Origin: Actinomycetota bacterium
GTDB taxonomy: Bacteria > Actinomycetota > Actinomycetes > Streptosporangiales > Streptosporangiaceae
Reading direction: 5' to 3'
NCBI GenBank assembly: GCA_003168215.1
Contig: PMSW01000054.1
Span: forward strand, 35,949-71,327
Length of the DNA stretch: 35,379 nucleotides
Position numbers and translations under genes: made by a program. The notes beneath the pieces were generated by a model. That model did not search any database and had not been told where the DNA came from. It saw only the letters and a list, made by a program, of their open reading frames with translations. Every line of letters starts with the position of its first letter. Positions within the stretch are counted from its first letter, which is position 1. Below are positions 18,272 to 26,386 of this stretch, piece by piece.

Positions 18272-18499
18272 GCTGCCTTCGCGTGTCCGAGCGCGCGATG
18301 GCGAGAACCTTCTCGTCGAGCCCGAAGGTTAGGCTGCCCCCCGTGGGCGTGATAACCGGCTGCGCCGCCGCGCCTACGCTGCCTGGCCTTCGCTCCGTCC
18401 ATACCAGCTGATTGCTTAACCTCTCCGGGCCATGCCGGACGTTGCCGGTCACGGACGTTGCTGTACGGCTGTGCTGTACCGCGGAGCCGGGGCTACTCG
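18272..18499. other. Intergenic region without a convincing gene
   Basis: About 230 bp between the zinc-ribbon gene and the GntR promoter. It contains CGAGAA-CC-TTCTCG and an overlapping AACCTTC/GAAGGTT pair near 18304-18333. These could form a hairpin ending the upstream gene. A minus-strand frame (TGGSLTFGLDEKVLAIARSD) looks weakly protein-like but has no start, stop context or family match. Confidence 0.35.
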
Positions 18500-18528
18500 T
18501 TGACAGCTGTCCTGGATGGATTTAAAGT
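18500..18528 (+). promoter_or_regulatory. Promoter of the GntR-ABC operon
   Basis: TTGACA (18500-18505), a 17-nt spacer and TAAAGT (18523-18528) form a near-consensus vegetative promoter. Just downstream, CTCAA (18534-18538) and TTGAG (18546-18550) flank AGTACT, an imperfect dyad where the GntR-type protein could bind. GAGGAGG at 18548-18554 is the ribosome site. Confidence 0.7.
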
Positions 18529-18559
18529 CTTAACTCAATAGTACTTTGAGGAGGCGGGT

Positions 18560-18955
18560 GTGATCAGCTTCCGGCTCGATGGCCGTTCGGTCGTGCCCCC
18601 GTACCTGCAGATCGTCCAGCAGGTCCGCCAGGCGCTCCGGATGGGTGTGCTCGACGTGGGCGACAAGCTCCCCACGGTGCGGGAAGTCGTCGCGGCCACG
18701 GCGGTCAACCCCAACACGGTGCTCAAGGCCTACCGCGACCTGGAGCGCGACGGCCTGGTCGAGCCGCGGGCCGGGCACGGCACGTTCGTGGTGGGCCGCC
18801 CGTCCGGTCCGCCTCCCGGCACGCATTCACGGCTGGCCCGCAGCCTGGCGCAATGGGTGCGCGGCGCCCGCGAGGCCGGACTGGATGACGAGTCGATCGA
18901 ATCGCTGCTGCGCATCACGCTGCAAGCGGCGGCCGACGAGGAGGAGACCGCATGA
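18560..18955 (+). CDS. GntR-family regulator, YtrA-like
   Basis: The 131-residue protein opens with SFRLDGRSVVPPYLQIVQQVRQALRMG and the GntR winged-helix core GDKLPTVREVVAATAVNPNTVLKAYRDLERDGLVEPRAGHGTFVV (about residues 34-78). A short helical tail follows instead of a large effector domain. This layout is the YtrA subgroup, which usually represses an adjacent ABC transporter. Start GTG 18560 sits 5 nt after GAGGAGG. Its stop overlaps the next gene by 4 bp (ATGA). Confidence 0.9.
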   Translation: MISFRLDGRSVVPPYLQIVQQVRQALRMGVLDVGDKLPTVREVVAATAVNPNTVLKAYRDLERDGLVEPRAGHGTFVVGRPSGPPPGTHSRLARSLAQWVRGAREAGLDDESIESLLRITLQAAADEEETA

Positions 18956-19863
18956 TGGCCAGCAGTAACCCTGCCGTGATCCAGACCTGCGGGCTGTCGA
19001 AGCGCTACCGCAAGGTCACCGCCCTGAGCGAGGCCACCCTGACAGTTCCCCAGGGCCGGATATCGGCGCTGATCGGCCCAAACGGTGCCGGCAAGACAAC
19101 GCTGCTGCGGCTGCTCGCCGGGCTGGCCAGGCCGACCGGCGGCGAAGTCGCGGTGCTCGGCGGCGCACCGCGCCAGGACCCGGCCTTCCTGGCCGAGATC
19201 GGCTTCGTCGCCCAGGAGATCCCGCTGTACCGGCGCCTGTCCGCCGAGGATCACATCGGCGTCGGCGCGCACCTCAACCCCCGCTGGGACGCCGCGTCCG
19301 TGCGGCAGCGGCTGAAAGGCCTGAACATCCCGCTTGACCAGACGGTGGGCACGCTGTCCGGGGGACAGCGCGCCCAGGTAGCGCTGTCACTGACGCTGGC
19401 CAAGCGGCCCCGGCTGCTGCTGCTCGATGAGCCCGTCGCGGCGCTGGATCCGCTCGCCCGGCGGCAGTTCCTGGCACACCTGGCCGAGGCGGTGGCCGGC
19501 GGCGGCCTGACCGTCGTGCTGTCCTCGCATTTGCTCGCCGACCTGGAACGGGTCTGCGACCACCTCATCCTGCTGGCGGCATCCCGGGTCCAGCTGTGCG
19601 GCGACATCGACACGGTGCTCGCCGAGCATCAGGTCCTGGTCGGCCCGCGCAAGGACACTACGGCGATCGAGAAGGCCCACACGCTCGTGCAGGCTACCCA
19701 CACCGCCCGGCAGAGCACCCTGCTCATCCGCGTAGGCGGCCCGGTCGTCGATCCCGCCTGGGAGGCCGCCGACGTCGGCCTCGAAGAACTGGTACTCGGC
19801 TACATGGGCCAGCACGCCGGGCCGGCGTTCTCGCACTTGACCTCGGTTGGAGAAGACCAATGA
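18952..19863 (+). CDS. ABC transporter ATP-binding protein
   Basis: The 303-residue protein has Walker A GPNGAGKTTLLRLLAG (about residues 44-52), Q-loop FVAQEIPLYRRL, signature TLSGGQRAQVALSLTLAKRPRLLLLDEPVAALDPLARR (signature and Walker B) and the H-loop SSHLLADLERVCD. It is the nucleotide-binding subunit of a two-gene ABC-2-like exporter with the following permease. The start ATG 18952 overlaps the GntR gene; ATG 18955 is an alternative. The exported substrate cannot be told; YtrA-controlled exporters often respond to cell-wall stress. Confidence 0.93.
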   Translation: MMASSNPAVIQTCGLSKRYRKVTALSEATLTVPQGRISALIGPNGAGKTTLLRLLAGLARPTGGEVAVLGGAPRQDPAFLAEIGFVAQEIPLYRRLSAEDHIGVGAHLNPRWDAASVRQRLKGLNIPLDQTVGTLSGGQRAQVALSLTLAKRPRLLLLDEPVAALDPLARRQFLAHLAEAVAGGGLTVVLSSHLLADLERVCDHLILLAASRVQLCGDIDTVLAEHQVLVGPRKDTTAIEKAHTLVQATHTARQSTLLIRVGGPVVDPAWEAADVGLEELVLGYMGQHAGPAFSHLTSVGEDQ

Positions 19864-20858
19864 CCTGGCTTGTCTGGCGCCAGCACCGCAACCAGACGTA
19901 CCTCGCCGCCGCCGCGCTCGCCGCGTTCGCGGTCCTGGTGCTGATCACCGGCCGGCAGATGGCATCGCAGTATCATTCCGCCCTCACCTCGTGCGCCGCC
20001 AGCCATACCTGCGGCAACCTCGCGAATACGCTGATCCTGGGTACCCCCGTGCTGTCCTTGCTGGTCACGCTGACCGTGGTGGTGCCGTGCCTGCTGGGAG
20101 TGTTCTGGGGCGGACCGCTAGTGGCCCGGGAATTCGAAACCGGCACCAGCCAGTTCGCCTGGATGCAGAGCATCACCCGCAGCCGCTGGCTCGCCGTCAA
20201 GGTCGGCTGGGCACTGCTCGCAGCGGCCGCCTGGGGCGGCGCCGTCTCAGCCCTCGTCACCTGGTGGTCCAGCCCGGTGAACGCCCTCAACCACCAGAAC
20301 TTCCAGCCCGGCCAGTTCGACATCCAGGGCATCGTCCCCGTCGGCTATGCCCTGTTCGCCGTGGCCCTCGGCATCGCCGCAGGCACGCTGCTGCGCCGCA
20401 CCCTGCCCGCGCTCGCCGTCACCATCGGCGTCTTCACCTTCCTGCGCCTGGTGATCGGCCAAGACCTCCGCTCGCACTATCTGACCGCAGTAACCACGCC
20501 CTTCAGCTTCCTGCACGCCCCGCCGTCGCCGAAAGGGTCCTACTGGCTGGTCTCGGGGGGCGTCGTTGGCCCAGCCGGCCAGGTAGCGAACAGCCACGCC
20601 CACGGCGGGCCCGGCGTTTCCTTCGGCGGCGTGCCTGTGCCCATCGACAACATGCCGTCCGCGTGCCGGGTGCTCGTCTTCCAGAGTCCGCTCAAGTTCG
20701 GTTCCTGCTTGGCCGCTCACGGATACCGCGGGTTCATCACCTACCAGCCCGCCAGCCGGTACTGGGCATTCCAGGGCATCGAGACCGGCATCTTCGTGCT
20801 CCTCGCTGCCGCCCTCATCGCCGTGACAGCGATCGCGGTCACCCGCCGCGACGCCTAG
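19860..20858 (+). CDS. ABC transporter permease (ABC-2-like)
   Basis: The 332-residue membrane protein begins MTWLVWRQHRNQTYLAAAALAAFAVLVLITG. It has about six TM segments: near residues 15-33, 58-85, 110-130, 160-180, 188-205 and the C-terminal GIFVLLAAALIAVTAIAV. A large extracytoplasmic loop of about 100 residues lies before the last TM. The conserved REFETGTSQFAWMQSITRSRW cytoplasmic motif is typical of this permease family. ATG 19860 overlaps the stop of the ATPase gene (ATGA), so the transporter is translationally coupled. Confidence 0.9.
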   Translation: MTWLVWRQHRNQTYLAAAALAAFAVLVLITGRQMASQYHSALTSCAASHTCGNLANTLILGTPVLSLLVTLTVVVPCLLGVFWGGPLVAREFETGTSQFAWMQSITRSRWLAVKVGWALLAAAAWGGAVSALVTWWSSPVNALNHQNFQPGQFDIQGIVPVGYALFAVALGIAAGTLLRRTLPALAVTIGVFTFLRLVIGQDLRSHYLTAVTTPFSFLHAPPSPKGSYWLVSGGVVGPAGQVANSHAHGGPGVSFGGVPVPIDNMPSACRVLVFQSPLKFGSCLAAHGYRGFITYQPASRYWAFQGIETGIFVLLAAALIAVTAIAVTRRDA

Positions 20859-21225
20859 CACCCAGCACATCACCCCCAGAATCCAGCCGGCCCAACAACG
20901 CGCTAGTCCGCGCAGTGACGCGAGCGCCGCGAGTGCCCTTGACGGTGATCTTGACTGGCTCAATGCTGGGATGCCGGGAGGATGGCCTTCCCCACGCGGG
21001 CCCGGTCGGCGGGCGTGACGGCGGGCGAGCCGGCGACCGGCAGTACCGGGGTCACGCTCGCGCGGCGGCCGGTCCGGGTCACCTCCGTGGGGCCGGACGG
21101 TCACGGCTCAACCCCTATGCGCAACGCAGCCTAGGTCGCCAAGCGGGCCGGGGTGAGCGTGCCGGTGATCGCGAGTGCACGGAAAGACCGGCCGTCTCCT
21201 CGTGTCAGGCAGCGGGCCTGGCTTC
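20859..21225. other. Gap between convergent genes without a clear gene
   Basis: About 370 bp between the permease and the SRPBCC gene. Minus-strand codons from about 21096 down to a TGA near 20956 read VTPVLPVAGSPAVTPADRARVGKAILPASQ-like text, which could be a gene relic. No start, ribosome site or family match supports it. No clear terminator hairpin was found. Confidence 0.3.
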
Positions 21226-21729
21226 CTAGCCGACCTTCGCGGCCAGGGGCTCGTAAGCGGGAAACAGCTCGCCCATCCGCGCACCTGCGTCGCAGCGCTC
21301 GCGTCCCGCCAGATAAGCGCCGAGGTCCTCGACGTGGACCTGGATGCCAGCCCCGTAACCGGCGAGATAGGCCACCGGCATGCCTCTTTCCTCCCACACG
21401 ACAATGATCTGGTCACCGTCGGCGGTCAGGGTGATCTCGATGGCCTGCTCGTCGGGCTGGTCCGGTTCCCGATGCAGCAGCAGCAGCCGCCGCGGAGCCT
21501 CGCAGGCCTGCACTCGCCCCGTGCCTTCCCATCCGCTGGCAAACACCCGCTCGCGATACTCCCCGCCCAGCTGCAGGTTGCCCTCGACCTCGCCCCACCA
21601 GCTTGCCAGCCGCGCCGGATCGGTGATTGCTGACCACACGGCCTCGATGCTGGCGTCGACGCTGTCCTGCACGCGCACGACGCCCTTGCCGTCCGCGGTT
21701 CCCAGGGTGCCCAGGAGACGGGTGCCCAT
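21226..21729 (-). CDS. SRPBCC (AHSA1/START-like) domain protein
   Basis: The 167-residue protein has VRVQDSVDASIEAVWSAITDPARLASWWGEVEGNLQLGGEYRERV. This is the AHSA1-like opening in which a beta strand leads to the I-x-x-VW-x-A-ITDPxxLxxWW motif. Later strands RVQACEAPRRLLL and AIEITLTADGDQIIVVWEERGM follow, with a closing amphipathic helix ending FPAYEPLAAKV. The helix-grip fold binds hydrophobic ligands; the ligand is unknown. Such genes often pair with an ArsR regulator, but none is visible here. Confidence 0.85.
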   Translation of the reverse strand: MGTRLLGTLGTADGKGVVRVQDSVDASIEAVWSAITDPARLASWWGEVEGNLQLGGEYRERVFASGWEGTGRVQACEAPRRLLLLHREPDQPDEQAIEITLTADGDQIIVVWEERGMPVAYLAGYGAGIQVHVEDLGAYLAGRERCDAGARMGELFPAYEPLAAKVG

Positions 21730-21764
21730 CTGGCAGCTCCTTAGCTTCTGATCCTTGATCAGTA

Positions 21765-21794
21765 AGACGTCCGCCCCGCTCGGGCGAGACGTCT
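21765..21794. promoter_or_regulatory. Bulged dyad upstream of the SRPBCC gene
   Basis: AGACGTC-CGCCC (21765-21776) and GGGCG-A-GACGTCT (21782-21794) form 12 complementary pairs around a 5-nt centre with a single unpaired base. The element is 36 bp before the minus-strand ATG 21729, so it is a good operator candidate. Confidence 0.5.
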
Positions 21795-21966
21795 ACGTCA
21801 CGCTACACAGTGGCTCATCTGATGCTTGGCACCGCCCGCCCGGGCATGCCCCGTCGTGACGTTGATAGCGGCAGCGACCTGGACCGCTTCGCTTTCCTGC
21901 TCGGTGGCCCCAACGGCGAGCCTCTCTTCGGCCGGAGCGGCCTTAAGGCGGGGGCTCACTGGCGCG

Positions 21967-22836
21967 CTATAGGTGTTCTGCCAGCCAGGCATGCACCTCG
22001 GGTACGCGATTCTGCAGCAGCGTCAGGTGCCCGTCGTCGTCGAGCAGCCGGGCCTCGACGCCGGGAATGTGCGCGGCCAGCCATTCGCCGTGGCCGAACG
22101 GCACGAACATGTCCTGCCTGCCGTGCAGCAACAGGACCGGGACAGTGATGCCGGCCAGGTCGAATCCCCACGGCCTGACCATGCAGTTGTCGTCCCACCA
22201 TCCCTGGCTGCCGGGCGCTTGACCGGCCTGCGCGGAGGAGGTCAGGTATTCGGCCAGCTCGCCGCGCAGGGCTGCCGCATCTGCCGGCGCGAGGAGTGAT
22301 TCCATCACCTTGGCGAGGTCCTCTGGCGACGTGGCCAGGACTTCCTCCCGGTCCTCGTCCGTCTGTGCCCTGGCCGCTGCCTCGTCGGTGAGGAACAGGC
22401 GGGTGTAATCCGCGTTGTCCTGGCCCATGCCGACGAAATAGTCAAGGCCTTCAGCGCCGTACGGGGCCGGCGAGGCGAGCGAGGCGGCGGCGGTCACCAG
22501 GTCCGGGAGCAGGGCAGCGCACGCGAGCACGTGCGGGCCGCCGCCGGAGATGCCCCACGTTGCCAGCCGGTCGATGCCGAGCTCAGCGCAGATCGCGCGG
22601 ACATCGCCGGCGCAGTCGGCGACGGTGCGCCCCGGCTGCGGCGAGGACCCTCCGTAGCCCGGCCTGTCGTAGCTGATGAGCCGCAGCCCGCGGGCGGCGG
22701 CATCCCGCACGTTCGGGCCATAAAGGCGCCTGGAGTTTGGCGTGCCCAGATGGACCAGGACCGGTCGGCCAGCGGGATCGCCGGACTCCTCGACAGCCAG
22801 CGTCCGGCCGTCCGGGGTGCGAACTGTGCGCTCCAC
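21967..22836 (-). CDS. Alpha/beta hydrolase
   Basis: The 289-residue protein has RTPDGRTLAVEESGDPAGRPVLVHLGTPNSR (oxyanion-strand region) and SYDRPGYGGSSP. The nucleophile elbow is WGISGGGPHVLA (GxSGG). The acid is in LLLHGRQDMFVP and the catalytic His in LLDDDGHLTLL, so the Ser-Asp-His triad is complete. Family members include esterases, epoxide hydrolases and haloperoxidase-like enzymes; substrate unknown. GTG 22836 is chosen because AAAGGAGA lies just upstream. An ATG at 22947 is also in frame. It is divergent from the aldo/keto reductase gene across a repeat-containing spacer. Confidence 0.9.
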   Translation of the reverse strand: MERTVRTPDGRTLAVEESGDPAGRPVLVHLGTPNSRRLYGPNVRDAAARGLRLISYDRPGYGGSSPQPGRTVADCAGDVRAICAELGIDRLATWGISGGGPHVLACAALLPDLVTAAASLASPAPYGAEGLDYFVGMGQDNADYTRLFLTDEAAARAQTDEDREEVLATSPEDLAKVMESLLAPADAAALRGELAEYLTSSAQAGQAPGSQGWWDDNCMVRPWGFDLAGITVPVLLLHGRQDMFVPFGHGEWLAAHIPGVEARLLDDDGHLTLLQNRVPEVHAWLAEHL

Positions 22837-22909
22837 GCTGTCTCCTTTGCTCCGCGCCGTGCCCGTCTTGGCCATCAGCGCACGGGTGACGTTAGAGCAG
22901 GTAGCTGCT

Positions 22910-23031
22910 GGCGGCAACTGAATTCTGACCACTGCGCGGCAAGGCAAGCCGTGTCAGCTGATCAGTTTTCCCTTGCCGTTGACAGTAGTCAGCGCGAGTC
23001 CCAGGGCTGGTCAGTTTTCAGTTGCCGTTGA
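22910..23031. repeat. Three related 20-25-bp repeats, two direct and one inverted (IS21-end-like)
   Basis: Direct copies TCAGTTTTCCCTTGCCGTTGA (22962-22982) and TCAGTTTTCAGTTGCCGTTGA (23011-23031) agree at 19 of 21 positions. The reverse complement of 22910-22932 reads GTGGTCAGAATTCAGTTGCC, then GCC, a third diverged copy in inverted orientation. The arrangement recalls the multiple terminal repeats of IS21-family elements, but no transposase lies here. It may be a remnant or a small non-autonomous derivative; operators for the divergent genes are the alternative. Confidence 0.5.
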
Positions 23032-23128
23032 GTGCCGCCACCGCGACGCTAGTGACGGCCATGTCGCAACGCATCCGGGATCATTGGCGATTGAAGGCGA
23101 CCGCCCGCGCACTGACGGGAGAGGTTTG

Positions 23129-24100
23129 ATGGAGCACGTACGACTGGGCAAGACTGGGCTGAAGGTCAGCCGGATCGCGCTGGGCTGCATGAGCTACGGG
23201 GATCCCACAACCACCAACGCGCACACCTGGGCACTGGATGACGACGATGCTCAACCGTTCTTCCGCCAGGCCGTTGAGATGGGCGTGACCTTCTGGGATA
23301 CGGCGAACACCTACCAGCTCGGGACATCTGAGGAAGTCGTTGGCCGTGCGATCAGGCGTTACTCCCGCCGCGAGGACATTGTCCTGGCTACCAAGGTATT
23401 CGGCAGGATGCATGACGGCCCGGGCGGACAAGGCCTATCCCGCAAAGCGATCCTTGAGCAGGTCGACGCCTCGCTGACCCGGCTCGGCACCGATTACATC
23501 GACCTGTACCAGATCCACCGCTTCGATCCCGAGGCTCCAGTCGAAGAGACCATGGAAGCCCTGCATGACATCGTCAAGGCCGGGAAGACCCGCTACATCG
23601 GCGCCTCCTCCATGTACGCATGGCAATTCGCCAAACTTCAGCACACCGCCGAAATGCACGGCTGGACCCAGTTCGTCGCGATGCAAAATCAGTACAACCT
23701 GCTTCGACGGCAGGATGAGCGCGAGTTGCTGCCCATGTGCGCTGACAGGGGCGTGGGCGCCGTGCCGTACTCCCCTCAGGGCAAAGGACGCCTGGCTCGT
23801 CCGTGGGGTGAGCAGTCACACCGGTCCAGCGTGGACAAGATCGTCCAGTCCTTCGACTCGCCTCTCGACGAGCCCGTCGTCAACGCGGTCCAACGCGTCT
23901 CCGAAATCAGGGGCGCGAGCATGGCTCAGGTTGCGCTGGCGTGGGTGCTGGACAACCCCGTCGTATCCGCACCCATCGTTGGAGCAACCAAGTCCCATCA
24001 CCTGCCGGAAGCGATCGCAGCGCTGGACCTGCACCTTACCGACGACGAGATCCGGTCACTTGAAGAGCCGTACACGCCCCACGGGCCCGCCTGGTTCTGA
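23129..24100 (+). CDS. Aldo/keto reductase
   Basis: The 323-residue (beta/alpha)8 NADPH-dependent reductase has the tetrad Asp and Tyr in FWDTANTYQLGTSEEVVG (about residues 52-69). Lys is in LATKVF and His in DLYQIHRFDP. The cofactor-binding end holds PIVGATKSHHLPEAI. MEHVRLGKTGLKVSRIALGCMSYG is the standard opening. Substrate unknown. ATG 23129 has GGGAGAGG upstream. It starts about 100 bp downstream of the repeats at 22910-23031. Confidence 0.92.
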   Translation: MEHVRLGKTGLKVSRIALGCMSYGDPTTTNAHTWALDDDDAQPFFRQAVEMGVTFWDTANTYQLGTSEEVVGRAIRRYSRREDIVLATKVFGRMHDGPGGQGLSRKAILEQVDASLTRLGTDYIDLYQIHRFDPEAPVEETMEALHDIVKAGKTRYIGASSMYAWQFAKLQHTAEMHGWTQFVAMQNQYNLLRRQDERELLPMCADRGVGAVPYSPQGKGRLARPWGEQSHRSSVDKIVQSFDSPLDEPVVNAVQRVSEIRGASMAQVALAWVLDNPVVSAPIVGATKSHHLPEAIAALDLHLTDDEIRSLEEPYTPHGPAWF

Positions 24101-24318
24101 CGAACTGTCCGGCTTCGATCTGGAACTGGTAGGGCCGACGCATATTTCTGCAGGCGAGTGGTGCAGCTACGCTTGTCGTGAGTCGACGACAGCGAGTTTC
24201 CGACCCGGAGGCTGTTGGAGAGGCATGGTGACATGTCAGCCTGCGTCGGCAAGCGTTGCCGATTCCGCCGCGCGCCCGGTACCTCCACCACCTCGGGCCT
24301 GGAAGCGTCAGCGTTGCC

Positions 24319-25212
24319 ATGACAGGGCCGCCACTTCCTGACGACGTCCGACAGGGCCTCATGCTGCCGTTCGGTCCGATCCCTGATGCCCTCGGCAGGG
24401 ACGTCATTCTGTCGGGCGACCACGCGGACGCAGTTCTCGCCTACTGCCACGCCATGGGGTCAAAGTTTGGCTCTCCCGGTTACCTGCGCTATCTCTTCGG
24501 CTTGCCAGTCAACAAGGCGCTCCTGTCGGGGTACCTGATGACGCAACGTGCACTGCGGGAGACGACTCCGCACGCCTGTGCCGAGGAGATCGCCCGCACA
24601 GCTCTTGAGCTCCTATCGTGTCTTGATGGCGGCCGTGAAGACGGGAGCGTGCTCGACGTATTCGCCGGCGTTGGTCAGATGGCGTACTCCTACGCGAAAG
24701 CGGGCTGCCGCGTCCAAGCGGTCGACAACGATCGCACCACGGTCGACATCGCCGTGAACAACATGGCGCTCGCCGGTTTGGCCAGCGTCGTCGAATACCG
24801 TTTGGCCGATGGGCCCGCGACGCTGGCTTCCGCCGTCAATACGGATCGAAGACTCTCGATCGTTCATCTCGATCCGCCATGGCGAGGCAGCTATCAATAC
24901 GATCTGACCCGGCCATTCATGCTCGAGGACCTCGCCGTAAATGTGCAAGAACTCGTCAGACTGGGTCTCGAGGGCGCCCGTCTCGTAGTACTGAACCTGC
25001 CGCACAATGCCTTGTCGTCGCAGATCGATGATCTCGCCGCCCTAGCTGGATGCAACGCTCTCGTTCAATACCAATATGTGGCGGACTTTCCAGCCTCCTT
25101 CGGCCAGGCACCTGCCTACTTCTTCGGCCGATCGGGTGGCGGTCACGGTGGGACAACCGGCTACCAGGAGCGACATCAAAGACTGACAGTCGATGGACAG
25201 CGAGTCAACTAG
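24319..25212 (+). CDS. TGS1-like SAM-dependent methyltransferase
   Basis: The 297-residue protein (a longer form from 24256 adds 21 residues) has the SAM-binding motif VLDVFAGVGQMAYSYAKAGC (about residues 111-130), AVDNDRTTVDIAVNNMALAG (motif II region) and catalytic LDPPWRGSYQYD (DPPW at 185-188). A DPPW motif after this arrangement resembles the RNA cap guanine-N2 methyltransferase (TGS1) family, which has bacterial members of unknown role. A nucleic-acid amino group is the likely acceptor. Codon use is less GC-biased (ctc, tta, cga, agt mixed) than most neighbours, suggesting transfer. No partner gene is obvious. Confidence 0.65.
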   Translation: MTGPPLPDDVRQGLMLPFGPIPDALGRDVILSGDHADAVLAYCHAMGSKFGSPGYLRYLFGLPVNKALLSGYLMTQRALRETTPHACAEEIARTALELLSCLDGGREDGSVLDVFAGVGQMAYSYAKAGCRVQAVDNDRTTVDIAVNNMALAGLASVVEYRLADGPATLASAVNTDRRLSIVHLDPPWRGSYQYDLTRPFMLEDLAVNVQELVRLGLEGARLVVLNLPHNALSSQIDDLAALAGCNALVQYQYVADFPASFGQAPAYFFGRSGGGHGGTTGYQERHQRLTVDGQRVN

Positions 25213-25365
25213 GTGGCTAGGTCCGACGAAGTGGGCCAACGCCAGCATCCCACGATCAATGCCAGCCCAGGAAGACCAGCACCATGCCCCGTGCAACGAA
25301 AATGTCAGAGCACGTGTCAGCGGCGATGCCGGCGCTGACCACAGGTCTCGGGATAGCCTGGAGTA

Positions 25366-25668
25366 GTGCTGATCACCCCAGGCGTGGAAGTCGATGAGGC
25401 GCGCCTGGCTGCCATCTGCGACCGAGGCGGGATCGCCGAGCTCAAGGCCTTCGGCTCACGGGTTCGCGGCACTGCCCGCCCGGACAGCGATATCGACATT
25501 CTCTACACGCTGCGGCCCGGGCGCCGCCTCGGCTGGGAGATCGAGCAGCTCGCGGATGAGCTCGCGGAACTGTTCGGCCGCCCGGTCGACCTGGTGTCCT
25601 TGCGGGCACTGCACCCGCTGCTTCGCCCGTCGGTGCTGGCCGAGGCACGGCCGGTATATGCAGCGTGA
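25366..25668 (+). CDS. MNT-type nucleotidyltransferase (antitoxin of a HEPN pair)
   Basis: The 100-residue minimal nucleotidyltransferase has the motif AFGSRVRGTARPDSDIDILY (about residues 28-47; GS-x-RG and D-x-D catalytic residues) and a closing PVDLVSLRALHPLLRPSVL with the third acidic position. In type VII toxin-antitoxin systems this enzyme modifies and inactivates a HEPN RNase encoded just downstream. Start GTG 25366. The downstream HEPN gene is truncated, so this antitoxin now lacks its partner. Confidence 0.85.
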   Translation: MLITPGVEVDEARLAAICDRGGIAELKAFGSRVRGTARPDSDIDILYTLRPGRRLGWEIEQLADELAELFGRPVDLVSLRALHPLLRPSVLAEARPVYAA

Positions 25669-25711
25669 CATCCTCCTGCTCACCGAGATGATCGAGGCGG
25701 CTGAACAGGCG
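25658..25711 (+). pseudogene. Truncated HEPN (DUF86) toxin N-terminus
   Basis: The frame from ATG 25658, overlapping the nucleotidyltransferase stop, reads MQRDILLLTEMIEAAEQA. This is the standard first helix of DUF86/HEPN toxins. Homology then stops. The rest of the frame to TGA 25838-25840 runs through low-complexity text into the tRNA fragment. The HEPN catalytic R-x4-6-H motif is absent. The break lies less than 100 bp from the island boundary. Confidence 0.6.
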
Positions 25712-25798
25712 GCCAGACGACCGCCGCAGCAGAACAACTGCAACCGGAGAAGGCTACTTGTGGCAGCTGGAGCTGGGAAGCGCAGGTCAGACGTAGTA

Positions 25799-25846
25799 GT
25801 GGGGCGGGTGGGGCTCGAACCCACGACCGGCGGATTATGAGTCCGC
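25799..25846. repeat. Distal attachment site: 48-bp copy of the tRNA 3' part
   Basis: This sequence is identical over 48 bp to 32932-32979. It covers 46 of the 74 tRNA nucleotides, from the 5' side of the anticodon stem to the acceptor end. The rest of the tRNA is missing, so it is the site left at the far end of an element that inserted in the tRNA gene. Confidence 0.88.
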
Positions 25847-26386
25847 GCGACTGTCGTTCATGCAGGTCCGGGAGCGACCTGACCTGCGCACATGAACCCT
25901 CCCGGCACCCTGCGGACCCAGGTGAACTGCAACCAGAACTGCAACCATCGATACCGGGCCGCCAGGGCGCAATGCCAGCGACGAGTGCCCCGCCGCGTAT
26001 TACAGGCCGCCGCAGCCGACCCGAGACGCCGCAATGCCTGAGCCGTCGCCGGCCCGGCCGGGCGGGCGTGCCGTTGCTGGAGGAGTACCTGGGGTTTGCC
26101 GCTGGGCGGGCTCGGGCCAGCGCTCGCCGGGGACCGCGCTGGTCGCGGCCTGCGCCCCGAGGATTCCCGGCATGGCTGAGGACATCCGGGATCCGATCCG
26201 GGGTCCTGCACTCTTGACGGTGCCAGCCGTTCGTGGTACTTAATCCGCAGGTCTGCATGAAGGTGCGGCACGGCGCCTGGCGGCCAGGAAGCGAGGGCCG
26301 CCGGGGCCTTATTCCGGCGCTCTGGCGCGCGGGGCGTGCGGGCCTTCGCAGGCGACGGCCGCCAGGCCGGCCGCTAAAGGGGAACA
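25847..26386. other. Left-end noncoding region of the island with short repeats
   Basis: About 540 bp without a supportable gene. AACTGCAACC occurs at 25925-25934 and 25937-25946, and once more just outside at 25736-25745. These repeats flank the attachment site and could be integrase arm-binding sites. Long frames here are shadows of high GC content. Confidence 0.35.

Noticed and set aside
25658-25840. A complete small protein ending VGLEPTTGGL
   Set aside because: The end is read through the complement of the tRNA fragment, a known source of false proteins. Only the first 18 residues look like HEPN.
25801-25846. A second tRNA gene
   Set aside because: Only the 3' part is present; the acceptor 5' strand and D arm are missing. 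It is an attachment-site fragment.
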